The position numbers were made by a program, and so were the translations under genes. Of a DNA stretch of 64,000 nucleotides, positions 51,005 through 61,050 are shown one piece after another. The notes under the pieces were generated by a model, which ran no database searches, had not been told where the DNA came from, and worked only from the letters and a program-made list of their open reading frames with translations. Each line of letters starts with the position of its first letter. The first letter of the stretch is position 1. Origin of the DNA: Podospora pseudoanserina (Eukaryota > Ascomycota > Sordariomycetes > Sordariales > Podosporaceae); contig NC_085924.1 in the NCBI RefSeq assembly GCF_035222485.1, positions 248,001-312,000 on the forward strand. Reading direction: 5' to 3'.

Positions 51005-52495
51005 TCAATATTGCCAGTCAGTTCCAATCTCCCTCAAGTCCTCTATCAAAGCCGGCGGGTTATCCAGCCCGGCAAAGGTACCTCCAAAATCATGATCTGC
51101 CACGCTGTCAACATCTGATCTAGCATCAGCAGAACGGTTCCAGACACAGAGACTTACTTCGATACTTGGTAAGATTCCCAACCATTGCAATAACCTCCCG
51201 AGGCCAAAAAGCAGTGTTGTACTTGAAGAAGCTCACAAGAAGCGGCGCATCCGTCCTCGCCCGTCTCGGCACTCTTTCAAAGGCACCCGGATCTTGAGCG
51301 TAGATGTATATCGATGATCGAAATGTCCCCGTGAGGTAGTAGAGTGAAACACAACGCAACAATTCGTTTGTCGTTAATATGGATGGGGCTGTACCGGCTC
51401 TTGGGTCCGACCCTGTGAAGAATGTCAGTGATGTGCCAGCAGCCTGTGTCAGGGCTACCCTACAGTCAATGTACTTGTCGCCTATCCAGGCTAGTTGTCC
51501 TACAGGGTTGTCGTGTAGGGCCAAGCCAACTGTGTTGGGCTGTATGGCAGACGTGAGTTAGTTGTTGTAGAAGTCATCCAATAATGCAAGTTACCTTACT
51601 AACCTTGGTTGTCTGCATAACAAAATATCCCATACCATTGACACCCCATTCCACCGACCTTTGCAATTCGAATTGCTCCAGCGGCGAAAGAGAAATATTC
51701 CTCGCTGAAATCTCCTCAGGGGTAGTAGGATGAAAGAACATAAACACAAGATGGGCAGCTCTTGCTGTGGTGTTGAACTCATCGTACAAAGTAAACGAGA
51801 TAGCCACGCCATGAGCAGTCCCGTGGACAGCGTAGGCTTCATAGCCAAGGACCTTCGTCATGAGCGTGTTGTACACACGTGCTGTGTCATCCAATGTCCA
51901 ATTTTGTGGCGGGGATGATGAGAATGCAAACCCGGGCAGTGAAGGGATGATGATGTCAAATGAGACATTTCTGCCGGTGGACGTTCTTGCTCGTTGGGTC
52001 AGGTCTTTGATGATGGGTAGAAACTCTAGAAACGAGCCGGGCCAGCCATGGCATAGAAGCAATGGTATTGCGTTTGGGTCTTTGGACTTTTCGTGGATGA
52101 AGTGGATTTGGAGACCCTCAACCGTCACTGCGTAATGATGGAATCTTTAAAAAAAAAATAATGTATCAGTCCATTGGGCTAGGTAGTTCTAGGAGACAGA
52201 CATACTTGTTGATAGACGCTTGTTCTCGTTCCCAGTCAAAATCATGAAGCCATTCTTGCTTCAGTGCTTTGAGAGCGTCAAGATCAATCCCGAAGGAAGA
52301 CCCAATCCCTGGATACTGCGGTTTCGCCGGAAGCTGTGTTGACCGGATGAGATCCAGCATGTGAGGAACATTCTTCGAAAGGTTTACCCGAAATGGTTTA
52401 ACCTTGAAGGGAGCCGCAGGTGATGGGATCGTCAATGCCGGTGTAACAAGACCAAGCAGCGATGTCGCGAGGGTTACCAGTCTGAGCAGCATCAT
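51005..52495 (-). CDS. Secreted epoxide-hydrolase-like alpha/beta hydrolase lacking the nucleophile Asp
   Basis: Model complement(join(51005..51114,51158..51412,51464..51539,51604..52144,52206..52495)), 423 aa, all five exons in phase. A signal peptide (MMLLRLVTLATSLLGLVTPAL) is followed by the EHN domain of microsomal-type epoxide hydrolases (FRVNLSKNVPHMLDLIRST, LKQEWLHDFDWEREQASINK), the oxyanion motif HGWPGS (129-134) and a C-terminal His region DHDFGGTFAGLDNP. The nucleophile elbow, normally G-x-D-x-G, reads GTAHG, with Ala at about residue 207 where the catalytic Asp should be. The protein may be inactive on epoxides or have another role. It lies 180 bp downstream of the AsnB gene on the same strand. 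Confidence 0.85.
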
Positions 52496-52674
52496 CTTGA
52501 CGCTGTGGAACTTGTCTTTGCGCAAGCTGCATGAGAAAATGTCTTAGCTAAAGCAATGCAGCATTCTAATGTGACCCTTCTAGCGTCTATCGCGTCTACC
52601 TATATCTCGGTGATTTCCCATTTTGGCCGTTTCCGCTGGTTGCCTGTGGTGTGTGACCAGCGGCTTATACGTCC

Positions 52675-54919
52675 TTATGTGGAGCCATTCACCTTTGACT
52701 GTCCGACCGCGAATTTCTCGCCCAACGTTACCCATGCGGCCACATAACTCAGAGTACGGAACGCTTTCGGATCAGCATGGTCGCCGAATCCCTTTTGCAG
52801 TGCATGCTCAACTGCGGCCCAGTTCACAAAGCCGAGGCCCTCAACTGCCTGTCTGGTCAGGAGGGTCTCAAACATGCGGTTCAAAGGACCCCCTTTAGGC
52901 CATTTGGTTGGTGCTAGGAAAGGGTGTTTTCTCCGTCGGTAAAGCTCATCAGTAATGAATGGCCTTACCGCCTCACGTAGAATCCATTTTTCAGTAAGAC
53001 TGTGAAGACCAGAGCCGGCTGTCTTCCAAAGGGGACCCTGCTTTTCTCCTTGCTTTGGCGTGGCTGTTTCGGCGGGATTGTACGATAGCTTAAGGCTGGG
53101 AGGAAGTCGGTTCACGTACTCGGTCAAGTGATGATCCAGGAAAGGGGTACGTGCCTCAACACTGTGTGCCATCTCTGTCCGGTCGCCCAGACACGACAAA
53201 AGGACATTGGCAAGACAGCTCTTATTCCACATGTACAGGGCAGTGTGCAGTGGGTGCCAGCGCCCTCGCATCTTGGCGCGAACAGAAGCTGGGTGTGATG
53301 TAATAAGCGTGGCCCGGCAGTCGAGGTCTTGGAACTTGGATTGGACCCAGGGTGCAAAGAGGCCCTGGGTGGGATGCCACGCCAGGATACTCTCAGCCAT
53401 ACCCCGGGCGTTCGCGTCGGAAAGCGAGGGGTGGTCGAGCCGGCCGTCGTACTGGTTAGCACCGATATTGCGCCAGATGGCTCTCATCTCGGCATCCGTT
53501 GTCTGTCTCATGGCCTCGCGAAGCTCGTTGTCAGAGCTGAGTGTCGTATCTGGCAGCGCGAGGTCTGGCTCGCAGAGAAACTCGGCAGGGAAGTAGGGAT
53601 ATCCAGCAAAATGCTCGTCGGCTCCTTCACCCGTGAGAACGACCTTGACACCATGATCTCGAGGTAGCGTAGACAAAGCAAACTTGGCCACGGTGTTGAG
53701 GTCGAAGTGGTGATGCTCGCAATGCCACACGGTGTCGGAAAAGTCGCTTGCCAGACGTGCCTCGTTGACATCGACTTTGATGGTTTCAACCCCAAGCCAT
53801 TTTGCTGTTCTTTCTGCGATACTGGACTCATCATAACCGGATTCTTCTGGGAATCGAACACTGAAGCAGGTAACTGGAGTGGTTGGTGCACGATCTCCAA
53901 TTTTTACATGCTCCGTCTTTGCCAGGTGGGTGACGATACCAGCGACAGCTGACGAGTCGATGCCACCAGACAGGTAAATGCCAACTGGGACATCAGCGCG
54001 CAGCCTGAGACGAATCGAATCGACCAGTCTTTCACGAACACCTTCGACCATCTCTTCAAGCGGCCTTGTCTCGACTTTGGTCTACCATGTGTTAGCACTA
54101 TTCCCGCAAGAATGGCCAAACGGCGATATCCTTGTTACTGACCTTATCTTCATACTCAGCGTCCCAGTATGCTTGATCTTCGATCCCCTTCTCCTCTGTC
54201 ACCTGAAGCCAATGCCCAGGAAGGACCTTGTGGACTCCCTTGAAGAGGGTCCTGTCGTCAAGCATCCACCCACCGCTGACGATAGCACCAACGTCCCACT
54301 CGGCCTTCCATCCCAGAGGCAAAAAAGCCTTGGCCTCTGAGGCGATCAAGAGTCGATCGTTCGACACAGTCCACACCAGCGGCTTGATACCGAACCGATC
54401 GCGAGCAGCGATCACTCTTCTTTTCCCCTCACGACGATCATACAAGACGAATGCAAATTCTCCCCGCAAGTACTTGAAGAAATGAGGAGCGCCGTGGATC
54501 TTGTACAAGGCTACCACGAGTTCACTGTCGCTTTCTCCTCGAAATTGGTAGCCATGCTGCTCGCGACACTCCTCCCACAGTCTATCTTGGTCGTAGATCT
54601 CCCCGTTTACGACAGCATGGATGCTTCCATCATCACTGACAAGGGGTTGGGAGCCGCTGGGAGAAAGGTCGTTGATGGATAAGCGGCAGTGACCAAGGGC
54701 AATGCTGCTGTCTTGGCTGATCCAGACTCCGGCTTCATCTGGGCCACGATGATTCAGGATGTCGATGGAGGACCGAAGTTGCTTTTCAATGGGACCAGCC
54801 GAGAACGTTGAGCCATTTGTCTGAGCTGAATTGTGTGTTGGAGGAGTTTGTTTGGCGACGGCAGGCTGTGAATCAAGCCTGCCTCGCGGGAGGGCAATGC
54901 TGACTGTGATGCCGCACAT
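52675..54919 (-). CDS. AsnB-type glutamine-dependent amidotransferase (asparagine-synthetase-like)
   Basis: Model complement(join(52675..54081,54143..54919)), 727 aa. MCGITVSIAL places the glutaminase Cys at position 2; the glutaminase domain has LNHRGPDEAG, HCRLSIND, VVNGEIYD and SDSELVV. The synthetase domain has the PP-loop SGGIDSS (about 297-303), VLTGEGADEHFAGY, and RTEMAHSVEARTPFLDHHL. Both half-sites look complete. Length exceeds typical cellular asparagine synthetase (about 550-580 aa), fitting the longer AsnB-like group used in specialised metabolism to make amides. An internal Pro/Ala insert lies near residues 14-40. It is divergent from the P450; the shared 437-bp promoter holds inverted repeats. 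A substrate other than aspartate is inference from context. Confidence 0.9.
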
Positions 54920-55079
54920 CTTCAGGTATGATACCCTAGTTGGCTTTCGTGATGTATCAGTGTTTATGCTTTGTCGAAGTGTTGACTTTGGACAGCGAGA
55001 ATGGTTTCTACGGCTCCAGTGCATCAATCTAATCTGACCCAAAGATAACCTGGGCCTCTATTGATAACTTACATGGCTG

Positions 55080-55095
55080 TCGACTTACTAGTCGA
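55080..55095. promoter_or_regulatory. Inverted repeat TCGACT-N4-AGTCGA
   Basis: A perfect six-base inverted repeat in the divergent AsnB/P450 promoter. The outer TCG...CGA triplets are the kind of half-sites that AflR-type Zn2Cys6 regulators bind, although the spacing here is wider than the known TCG-N5-CGA AflR site. Confidence 0.4.
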
Positions 55096-55145
55096 TGGTT
55101 AGTTTCCAGGTTCCTCATTTTAACTATCTCCGAATCAGTCAAGTT

Positions 55146-55158
55146 CGGCCCGGTGCCG
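55146..55158. promoter_or_regulatory. CGG-N7-CCG inverted triplets
   Basis: CGGCCCGGTGCCG in the same promoter, a canonical inverted CGG/CCG arrangement for binuclear-cluster regulators. One such match in GC-rich DNA can occur by chance. Confidence 0.3.
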
Positions 55159-55356
55159 TTTTTGGCCATGTAGCTGCTTCGCCCGCCGTTTTGATTCGCC
55201 ACCACGACAGTTTCACTACATCTACCACTAATCAACGGTAGACTGCATGCAGAAGAACTGTTTCACTCGACACCACCTTAGCAAAGTGACAATCACTAAT
55301 TCTCTCTGCATCGCGAAAACACCACCACGATAGAGGCTACCGCCAAAGCTCCAGTC

Positions 55357-57097
55357 ATGCAGCAGCAATTTCACCTCGGGACGCTCATTCAGGGGCACTG
55401 CCACGAGGTCGACATGTCCACGATGGAGACACTCGACGAGCTCAAAAGTGAATTGGGGAGGACTTTTGGATTTGTCGATGCAATGTGTGAGTCTTACGAA
55501 ATTACAGCAAGGGATAATGAGATGACCGCATGCTAATTAATGTTTCATTGCAGCGATCACTTTCCATAGCCCCACAATAGGAACGCTGACTTCTCTTGAA
55601 GAAGTCAAGTATTGTGATGGCCCGGTGGAGCTACGAGGATCCCAAGATTCATCGGTCCGCATTCCGCCCGGACCAAAGACGCTTCCTGTCGTCGGTAACC
55701 ACTATGAGCTGTATCCCGACCCCCTTGGAAATTTCGACAGACTCTTTTCACGATACGGGCCCATGATCAAGACTGTAAACATGGGAACAACAACTTACCA
55801 CACCAATGACCCAGAAATATCACGACACATTTTGCTCGAGGGAGAATTCTTCACCAAAGCAACATCCAACCCCTCGCACCCGTTGTACTACCTCAGCGAG
55901 CAGAATGCACTCTTCACCTGTGACACAGCATCCCCTGCCTTTGCCATCAGCCACAAATTTGTGCCACCTGCACTGTCACCCCGCGCCATAGCTCACCATG
56001 CACCACTCATCAGAGCAGCAGCGCGGGATATTTTCCCCGTCCTTGATGAGCTCTCCATCAAAGACCTTGCATTCAACGTCTATCAATACATGTTCAAAAT
56101 GGGCGGCCAGGTTATTTGGCGTGTAGTAGCCGGACAGGACCTGCAGCATTTCAAAGCGGTCAACACACCGCCGGCGTTACCAATCAGGCTGTTTGGGCAA
56201 TATCTGCACCTCATGAAGAAAGTCTCGTTGCGCCCCGCTTGGTACGGACTACTGCCGTTTGGGGATGCAGCCCGACTTCGTGCAGTGCGCGATGTACTTT
56301 GGGCGGAGATTGCCAGAGCCCTGAGGGAATGTGCTTCACCTGACGGGGAGACGCTGTCGCTATCAGATCCGACTGCGTCGTTGAAAGCGACATGTATTGC
56401 TGATTATCTCAGCCTGGTTAGAGACGACAAGGGCCAGGGACTACCTGAGGAGGTGCTTTTGGCCAACACTGTGGCGGTGCTGGGTGCTGGTTTCACTACC
56501 AGTGCCTCGCTACTGTCATGGAGTCTCTATGCGCTAGTAAAATATCCAGGCAATCAAGAGAGGCTCCTGCAAGAGCTTGTCGACCATGGGGCAGACAGCG
56601 AGAAGGACTGGACTTACGACCAGTTGCATGCCATGAAGTTTCTCGACTCCTTCATCAAAGAAACGCAACGGCTCCACAGTCCAAGTTTCCAGACAACGAG
56701 AAACGCAAAGAAGGATCTCATCTTGCCTGGTGGTTACTTCATCCCGGAGGGCTCCGTCGTCACGACGTGCTTTCCAAGCCTGCACAAGAATCCAGCTCAC
56801 TGGGACAGCCCATTGAAATTTGACCCCGACAGGTGGCTCGAGCAGGGGTTTGCTGCCCAGGCAGCTCGCAAGGGGCTTTACACACCCTTTGCTGCAGGTA
56901 AAAGAGGATGTGTGGGGTTTAATCTGGCACTGGCCGAGGTCAAGATGGTGTTGGCTGAATTGGTATACAACTATAAGTTTGAGGATGCGTCGCCGGAAGC
57001 TGTTGTTTATGACCCAGAGTTTCTGGTCACTCGGCCACTCAACTTCTATGCGAGTGCCACGAGGAGGACGGAATGGCCATCGAAGAGAGCTGAGTAA
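55357..57097 (+). CDS. Cytochrome P450 with N-terminal extension and no membrane anchor
   Basis: Model join(55357..55486,55554..57097), 557 aa. The heme-binding loop FAAGKRGCVG (489-498, Cys 496), the ExxR motif (KETQR) and FDPDRW are all present. IPPGPKTLPVVGNHYELYPDP opens the P450 fold at about residue 90, preceded by about 85 residues with two DELKSE/LEEVK-type helices in place of the usual hydrophobic anchor; it is therefore probably soluble. I recall similar leaders in some fungal P450 groups but cannot name the CYP family. The I-helix oxygen-binding stretch reads GAGFTTSAS, without the usual acidic residue before Thr. The intron has GTGAGT and TTGCAG borders. Confidence 0.88.
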
Positions 57098-57760
57098 TGA
57101 GGGTTTTATTTTTCTATGTTTCGAAAGGGCGTGTTTGCTTTCGTTGACTTCATGTTCATACTTGGTTTCTTTGTAATCATAGACATATTCGTCACACGAA
57201 GAGGGGCAGCCGCTACACTTGGGAAACATCATAGGTTAGCGAAGGCGTCAGAAAATGGAAACTATTGTTTTTGAGTTCAAACAGATTATCTTGGAGATTT
57301 GCGTGTTGCTCTTCTCACCCACCAGCTCACTATTGTCCTTGGCACTGATCCCTGAGCTAGTTTAGGGGGTTGTTTACTTTCCCCCCTATCCACACCGACC
57401 CCTGAATGGCTGCCCCACTTTTCCTCACACTCTTTTTCCTTGCCGGCGACGGCCGAATTCATCGGAATGTGGTGTGAAACTTTGGATCTGCTCGGGGAAG
57501 TGACAAATACAGATTCGGACCTTCGTTTCTTGTCCGCTTTTGGCACGCTCCGACTGTGCAGGTGTTGCAATGCTGTGCGACAACCCAGTGTGGCTCAGAG
57601 CGACATCGCCGTACCTGTCAATAACCGCAGTCCATTGCCCCGTGGATTCAGACCGCAAATGCCGTTGATACCTATGTAGTAAGCAAACGAATCATTTCCC
57701 TATTTTACCCTTCCAAGCCTAGGCGCTGCACAGCATATCGTCGATCCCCGCATTGCCAAC
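57098..57760. other. Intergenic
   Basis: 3' flank of the P450 and promoter of the cytochrome b5-like gene, both on the plus strand. No protein-like frame beyond chance. Confidence 0.5.
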
Positions 57761-58451
57761 ATGGCACAAATCACCAGCGCACACCTCCAGACGCACAACA
57801 CAGCCAAAGACCTCTGGGTGGCAGTTCATGGATACGGCAAGTCAAAATATCTCTTCTTTTTCCCCCCTTGCCTACCTACGGCTAACAAGAAGTGCAGTCT
57901 ACGACCTGACCTCATTCGCAGCCGACCACCCTGGCGGCATTGACGTCCTTCTCGAATGCGCCGGCACTGACGCAAGCGAGCCGTACGACTACGCTGGGCA
58001 TGGCGATGATGCGACAACGACGATGCAAAAGTTTAGGGTTGGGGAGCTCGCTGGGTATCACCATGCCAAGAGCAAGACGCACACGGGTGGGGGTAGGCCT
58101 GTTGCAGAGTCTGCTGGTGGTACGGGGTCGTCGTCGTGGATTGTGAAGGCCGCATCGGTGCTCAATTCCAGGATGATTTTGTCCTGTCTGATCGGCGGTG
58201 CTGCGTTGCTTGGGTTGAAATTACTTCAGCGAGCGCCTGTTGAAGGGGTGGATGGGCGATCGTTCAGTGGGGTGGAACCAGTGTATTCGTTCTTGGGGGG
58301 GTTGCTTGTCGCCACGGTGGTCTGTCTTGTTGGTGCTGGGTATGTCTACAATGAGTTTAATCGGACGCTGAAGCCTGAGAAGGACGTGTTCGATTATCCA
58401 GCGCTCATTCCAAGGAGAAGAGACCAAAAGCTTGAAACATTGAGCACTTAG
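57761..58451 (+). CDS. Membrane-anchored cytochrome b5-like protein (GC-AG intron)
   Basis: Model join(57761..57836,57898..58451), 209 aa. Cytochrome b5 fold: LWVAVHGYVYDLTSFAADHPGG with the first heme His in HPGG (36) and the second in YAGHGDD (60). After a Gly/Ser linker two hydrophobic segments follow (MILSCLIGGAALLGLKLL and FLGGLLVATVVCLVGAGYVY). Reading through without splicing puts a stop or wrong sequence between VHGY and YDLT; the only fit is a GC donor (GCAAGT after TACG) with a GTGCAG acceptor and a CTAAC branch site. The protein could deliver electrons to the neighbouring P450, with which it is co-oriented; that is inference. Confidence 0.88.
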
Positions 58452-58916
58452 GCCAGCTTTGGGGTAAGGCTGTTTTAGATAGACATATACTGCACATAGA
58501 AATCATCAATTCTTCCTACAGCACTCCAATTTGTGTTTATCACAAGTACCAAGCTGCACCACCTGCCACTCTGTCCAAGACATAACTATAACGCTGAACT
58601 TGGTCAACATCATCCCGATCAAATTTCCCCATGCTGATGTGCATATGCCAACAATTACTAAACATCACTCCGACAATGACGTTTGCGCTTGGGTTATCTG
58701 CCATTCCAACTGAATCCGACCCGGCCCGTGCCAAAAGCGGCCAGCTTCCGAGCTCGAGTTACACCACCCGCTTGTCACTCTGAGACACACAACCCCTCCG
58801 TCATTTCTGCTGGAAAGAATAATAACAAGATCCTGATCTTTACTTACGGCTGAGGTTTGCATCCCTCCAAATCCTCCTCACACATTACTCCGTCTTCCAC
58901 ACAAAATTCCCACAAA
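58452..58916. other. Intergenic
   Basis: Between the cytochrome b5-like and RidA-like genes, same strand. Nothing recognisable beyond promoter space. Confidence 0.5.
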
Positions 58917-59422
58917 ATGTCCCACCTTCCGTGTTTTTGCTACAAAGGATTTGGCGAAGAGAAGCGCCAGGAGCTTTGGTACAGCCAGGCTGTGCGTATC
59001 GGAGACCAAATTGAGTGCTCTGGTCAAGGTACGATTGCTCAGATCTGGTCTACCCTCTTCACCAACTAATCAGCGACAAAACAGGCGGCTGGAACCCCGA
59101 AACAAGCGAAGTCCACAAGAGCTTGTCCGACGAGTTCGACCAGGCGTTCAAGAATGTCGATCTAGCCCTTCGCACCGCTGGCGGAAAGGGGTGGTGCCAG
59201 GTGTACAAAATCCGGGTGTATCTTACCATCATTGACGACGAAGCGGTTGAGGCGTTGGTTCGCAACCTGAGGACGTGGATGCCGGATCATCAGCCTATTA
59301 TGACGGCGATTGGGGTGAATAAGTTGGGCTTGGAAGGGATGAGGATCGAGGTGGAGGCTGTTGCTCATGATCCCGAGGGGGCTGCGAAGCATGCTGCGGA
59401 GGAGGCAGCTGGTTCGCATTAG
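58917..59422 (+). CDS. RidA/YjgF-family protein
   Basis: Model join(58917..59028,59085..59422), 149 aa. SQAVRIGDQIECSGQGGWNP is the usual RidA opening (Ser-Gln-Ala-V and the SGQ strand), followed by DQAFKNVDLALRTAGG, VYKIRVYLTIID and a C-terminal GMRIEVEAVAHD. RidA proteins are small trimers that hydrolyse reactive enamines/imines; distant members act in catabolic or biosynthetic pathways. The conserved Arg of true RidA, expected near PxRxxV, is not obvious (the region reads HQPIMTAIGVNKL), so this may be a specialised member. Within the cluster it could handle an imine intermediate; that is inference. Confidence 0.85.
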
Positions 59423-59895
59423 GAAAGGGACACGCAGGATGTGCCATCGATAGCATCAATTTACCTTGCATTGCATGTGGTATGTTGGTTGGTTTAGTCA
59501 TAGCAGTGATCTCGGGCGGTGAGATTTTGGACCGAGATTTATTCCAATCAGGCGAATGGGGAGAAAGCCGTGGGACATGCGAGATCTCATCTTCCCCACG
59601 TCTTTGTGATCCATACGACGAGGGACGTCCCGTTAAGGTTTTGCACAGCCACCTTGGGGTTCCCCCTTTTAGGCAAGTTTCATGTGCTTGGCCGACGCTT
59701 CACGGCTTGGACACTCCACCATGTATACCAGTTGGTCATAGGTAGCATCAACAAAATAGATGGTTCCGAATTTGTCAGCCCATGATAATGCCATCTTTGA
59801 CATCTCCCATTTAATAAGCCGCCCCGATCTCCCTTGGTTCACAATTAACTTACTCAACCATCCACCTTCGACGCACCAACACCAAATTCGGCGTC
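59423..59895. other. Intergenic
   Basis: Same-strand gap between the RidA-like and epimerase-like genes. Contains the inverted repeat at 59509-59538 and a 10-bp palindrome GGGACGTCCC at 59622-59631. No protein-like frame. Confidence 0.5.
59509..59538. promoter_or_regulatory. Inverted repeat ATCTCGG-N16-CCGAGAT
   Basis: Perfect seven-base arms separated by 16 bases, between the RidA-like stop and the epimerase-like start. It might be a regulator site with CGG half-sites or a weak stem-loop in the 3' region of the RidA-like mRNA. Confidence 0.3.
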
Positions 59896-61050
59896 ATGAC
59901 CAACCCGTCAGCAGCACCAGTTTCAACCAAGTTCCTAAACGTCCTTGTCATCGGCGCAAATGGCTACCTTGGAACTGCCATTTGCAGCGCCTTTCTACGA
60001 ACCAACGCTCCACCAACCTCCTTTCGAGTCCACGGCCTCATCCGCCGCGAATCAGCCGCCCACCAACTGGCAATGAACGAAGTCATCCCCATCATCGGCT
60101 CTCTCTCCGAACCCGACATGGTCCGCACGGCTGTCTTGTCCCACAGCCCTGTCTGGGACATAATCGTCACCTGCACCGAACCCTCCAGAGCCACCGAAGC
60201 AGCCCACTGGTCTGACCTCTTGGCGTTCATCCAGGACTTGGCCTCGGAGTCCGCCTTCCACGGGGTTCGCCCCTTCGTCCTCTGGTCGTCCGGCTGTAAA
60301 GACTACGGCACGACAGGATTACACGGTGAAAAGAGCCTCACGCCGCATTCGGAGGACTCACCGCTTCAGTCTCACCCCATCATCCGCGGCCGGATGGACG
60401 CCGCGTTGCGCGTTCTTGAGGTGGCCGGTGCTGAAGGATCTGACTTTACGGCTGCCGTGGTGAGGGCTACACCTGTCTTTGGATATAGCGGGAGCTACTA
60501 CGGCGCTGCGTTCGATTATGCCGCGGCATTTGCTGGTGCCTTCGGGAAAGATGATATCAGGAGTCGAACCCTGGACTTCACGTCAGATGAGGGGACGATC
60601 ATGCATGGAGTTCACGTTGATGACTGCGGTGAAGGTTACGTGGCCCTGGCGACGGCGGCTCTACCGGACGATGATCGTAGACGGAGAATCGCTGGCAAAG
60701 TCTTCAACATTTCTGGGAGGAGATATGAGACATTGCGCGAAGTAGGCGCCGCCTTAGCGCAGGAGTATGGATTCGGACACGGAGCGAGGTTCGGTCTAGC
60801 TCAAGACGAGCTGCCAGAAGCGGTTTCTGGGCATAATTGTGGACTCGTCTTTGGCTGGAGCCAATGGGTGAGCAGTGAAAGGATTCGGAACCTGACCCAT
60901 TGGTGTGACAAACGGTCGCTCTTCTCAGAGAATATCGGTGTCTATAGGCTGGCTTATGAAGCTGCTGTTGAGGCTGGATTGGATGACGTGGAAAAAGTGA
61001 GAAGACGGATGGCTGGGAACTGGGGGGATGATCACAAGGCTACGGAGTAG
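59896..61050 (+). CDS. NAD(P)-dependent epimerase/reductase (extended SDR-like)
   Basis: Single exon, 384 aa. The N-terminal Rossmann motif NVLVIGANGYLGTAI (G-x-x-G-x-x-G) and HGLIRRES (basic residues after beta-2 suggest NADP) are followed by FVLWSSGCKDYG, where Ser and a displaced Tyr replace the classic YxxxK, then VVRATPVFGYSGSYYG and VHVDDCGEGYVALA, typical of NAD-dependent epimerase/dehydratase relatives. The C-terminal part includes FGWSQWVSS and ends RRRMAGNWG. A ketone or imine reductase or an epimerase in the local pathway is plausible. Start MTNPSAAPVS is the first in-frame ATG in good context. Confidence 0.83.
   Translation: MTNPSAAPVSTKFLNVLVIGANGYLGTAICSAFLRTNAPPTSFRVHGLIRRESAAHQLAMNEVIPIIGSLSEPDMVRTAVLSHSPVWDIIVTCTEPSRATEAAHWSDLLAFIQDLASESAFHGVRPFVLWSSGCKDYGTTGLHGEKSLTPHSEDSPLQSHPIIRGRMDAALRVLEVAGAEGSDFTAAVVRATPVFGYSGSYYGAAFDYAAAFAGAFGKDDIRSRTLDFTSDEGTIMHGVHVDDCGEGYVALATAALPDDDRRRRIAGKVFNISGRRYETLREVGAALAQEYGFGHGARFGLAQDELPEAVSGHNCGLVFGWSQWVSSERIRNLTHWCDKRSLFSENIGVYRLAYEAAVEAGLDDVEKVRRRMAGNWGDDHKATE

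Larger units (their letters stand above)
54920..55356. other. Shared divergent promoter of the AsnB-like and P450 genes
   Basis: A 437-bp gap with both genes reading outwards. It contains two Zn2Cys6-type candidate sites, listed separately. No credible coding frame. Confidence 0.6.
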
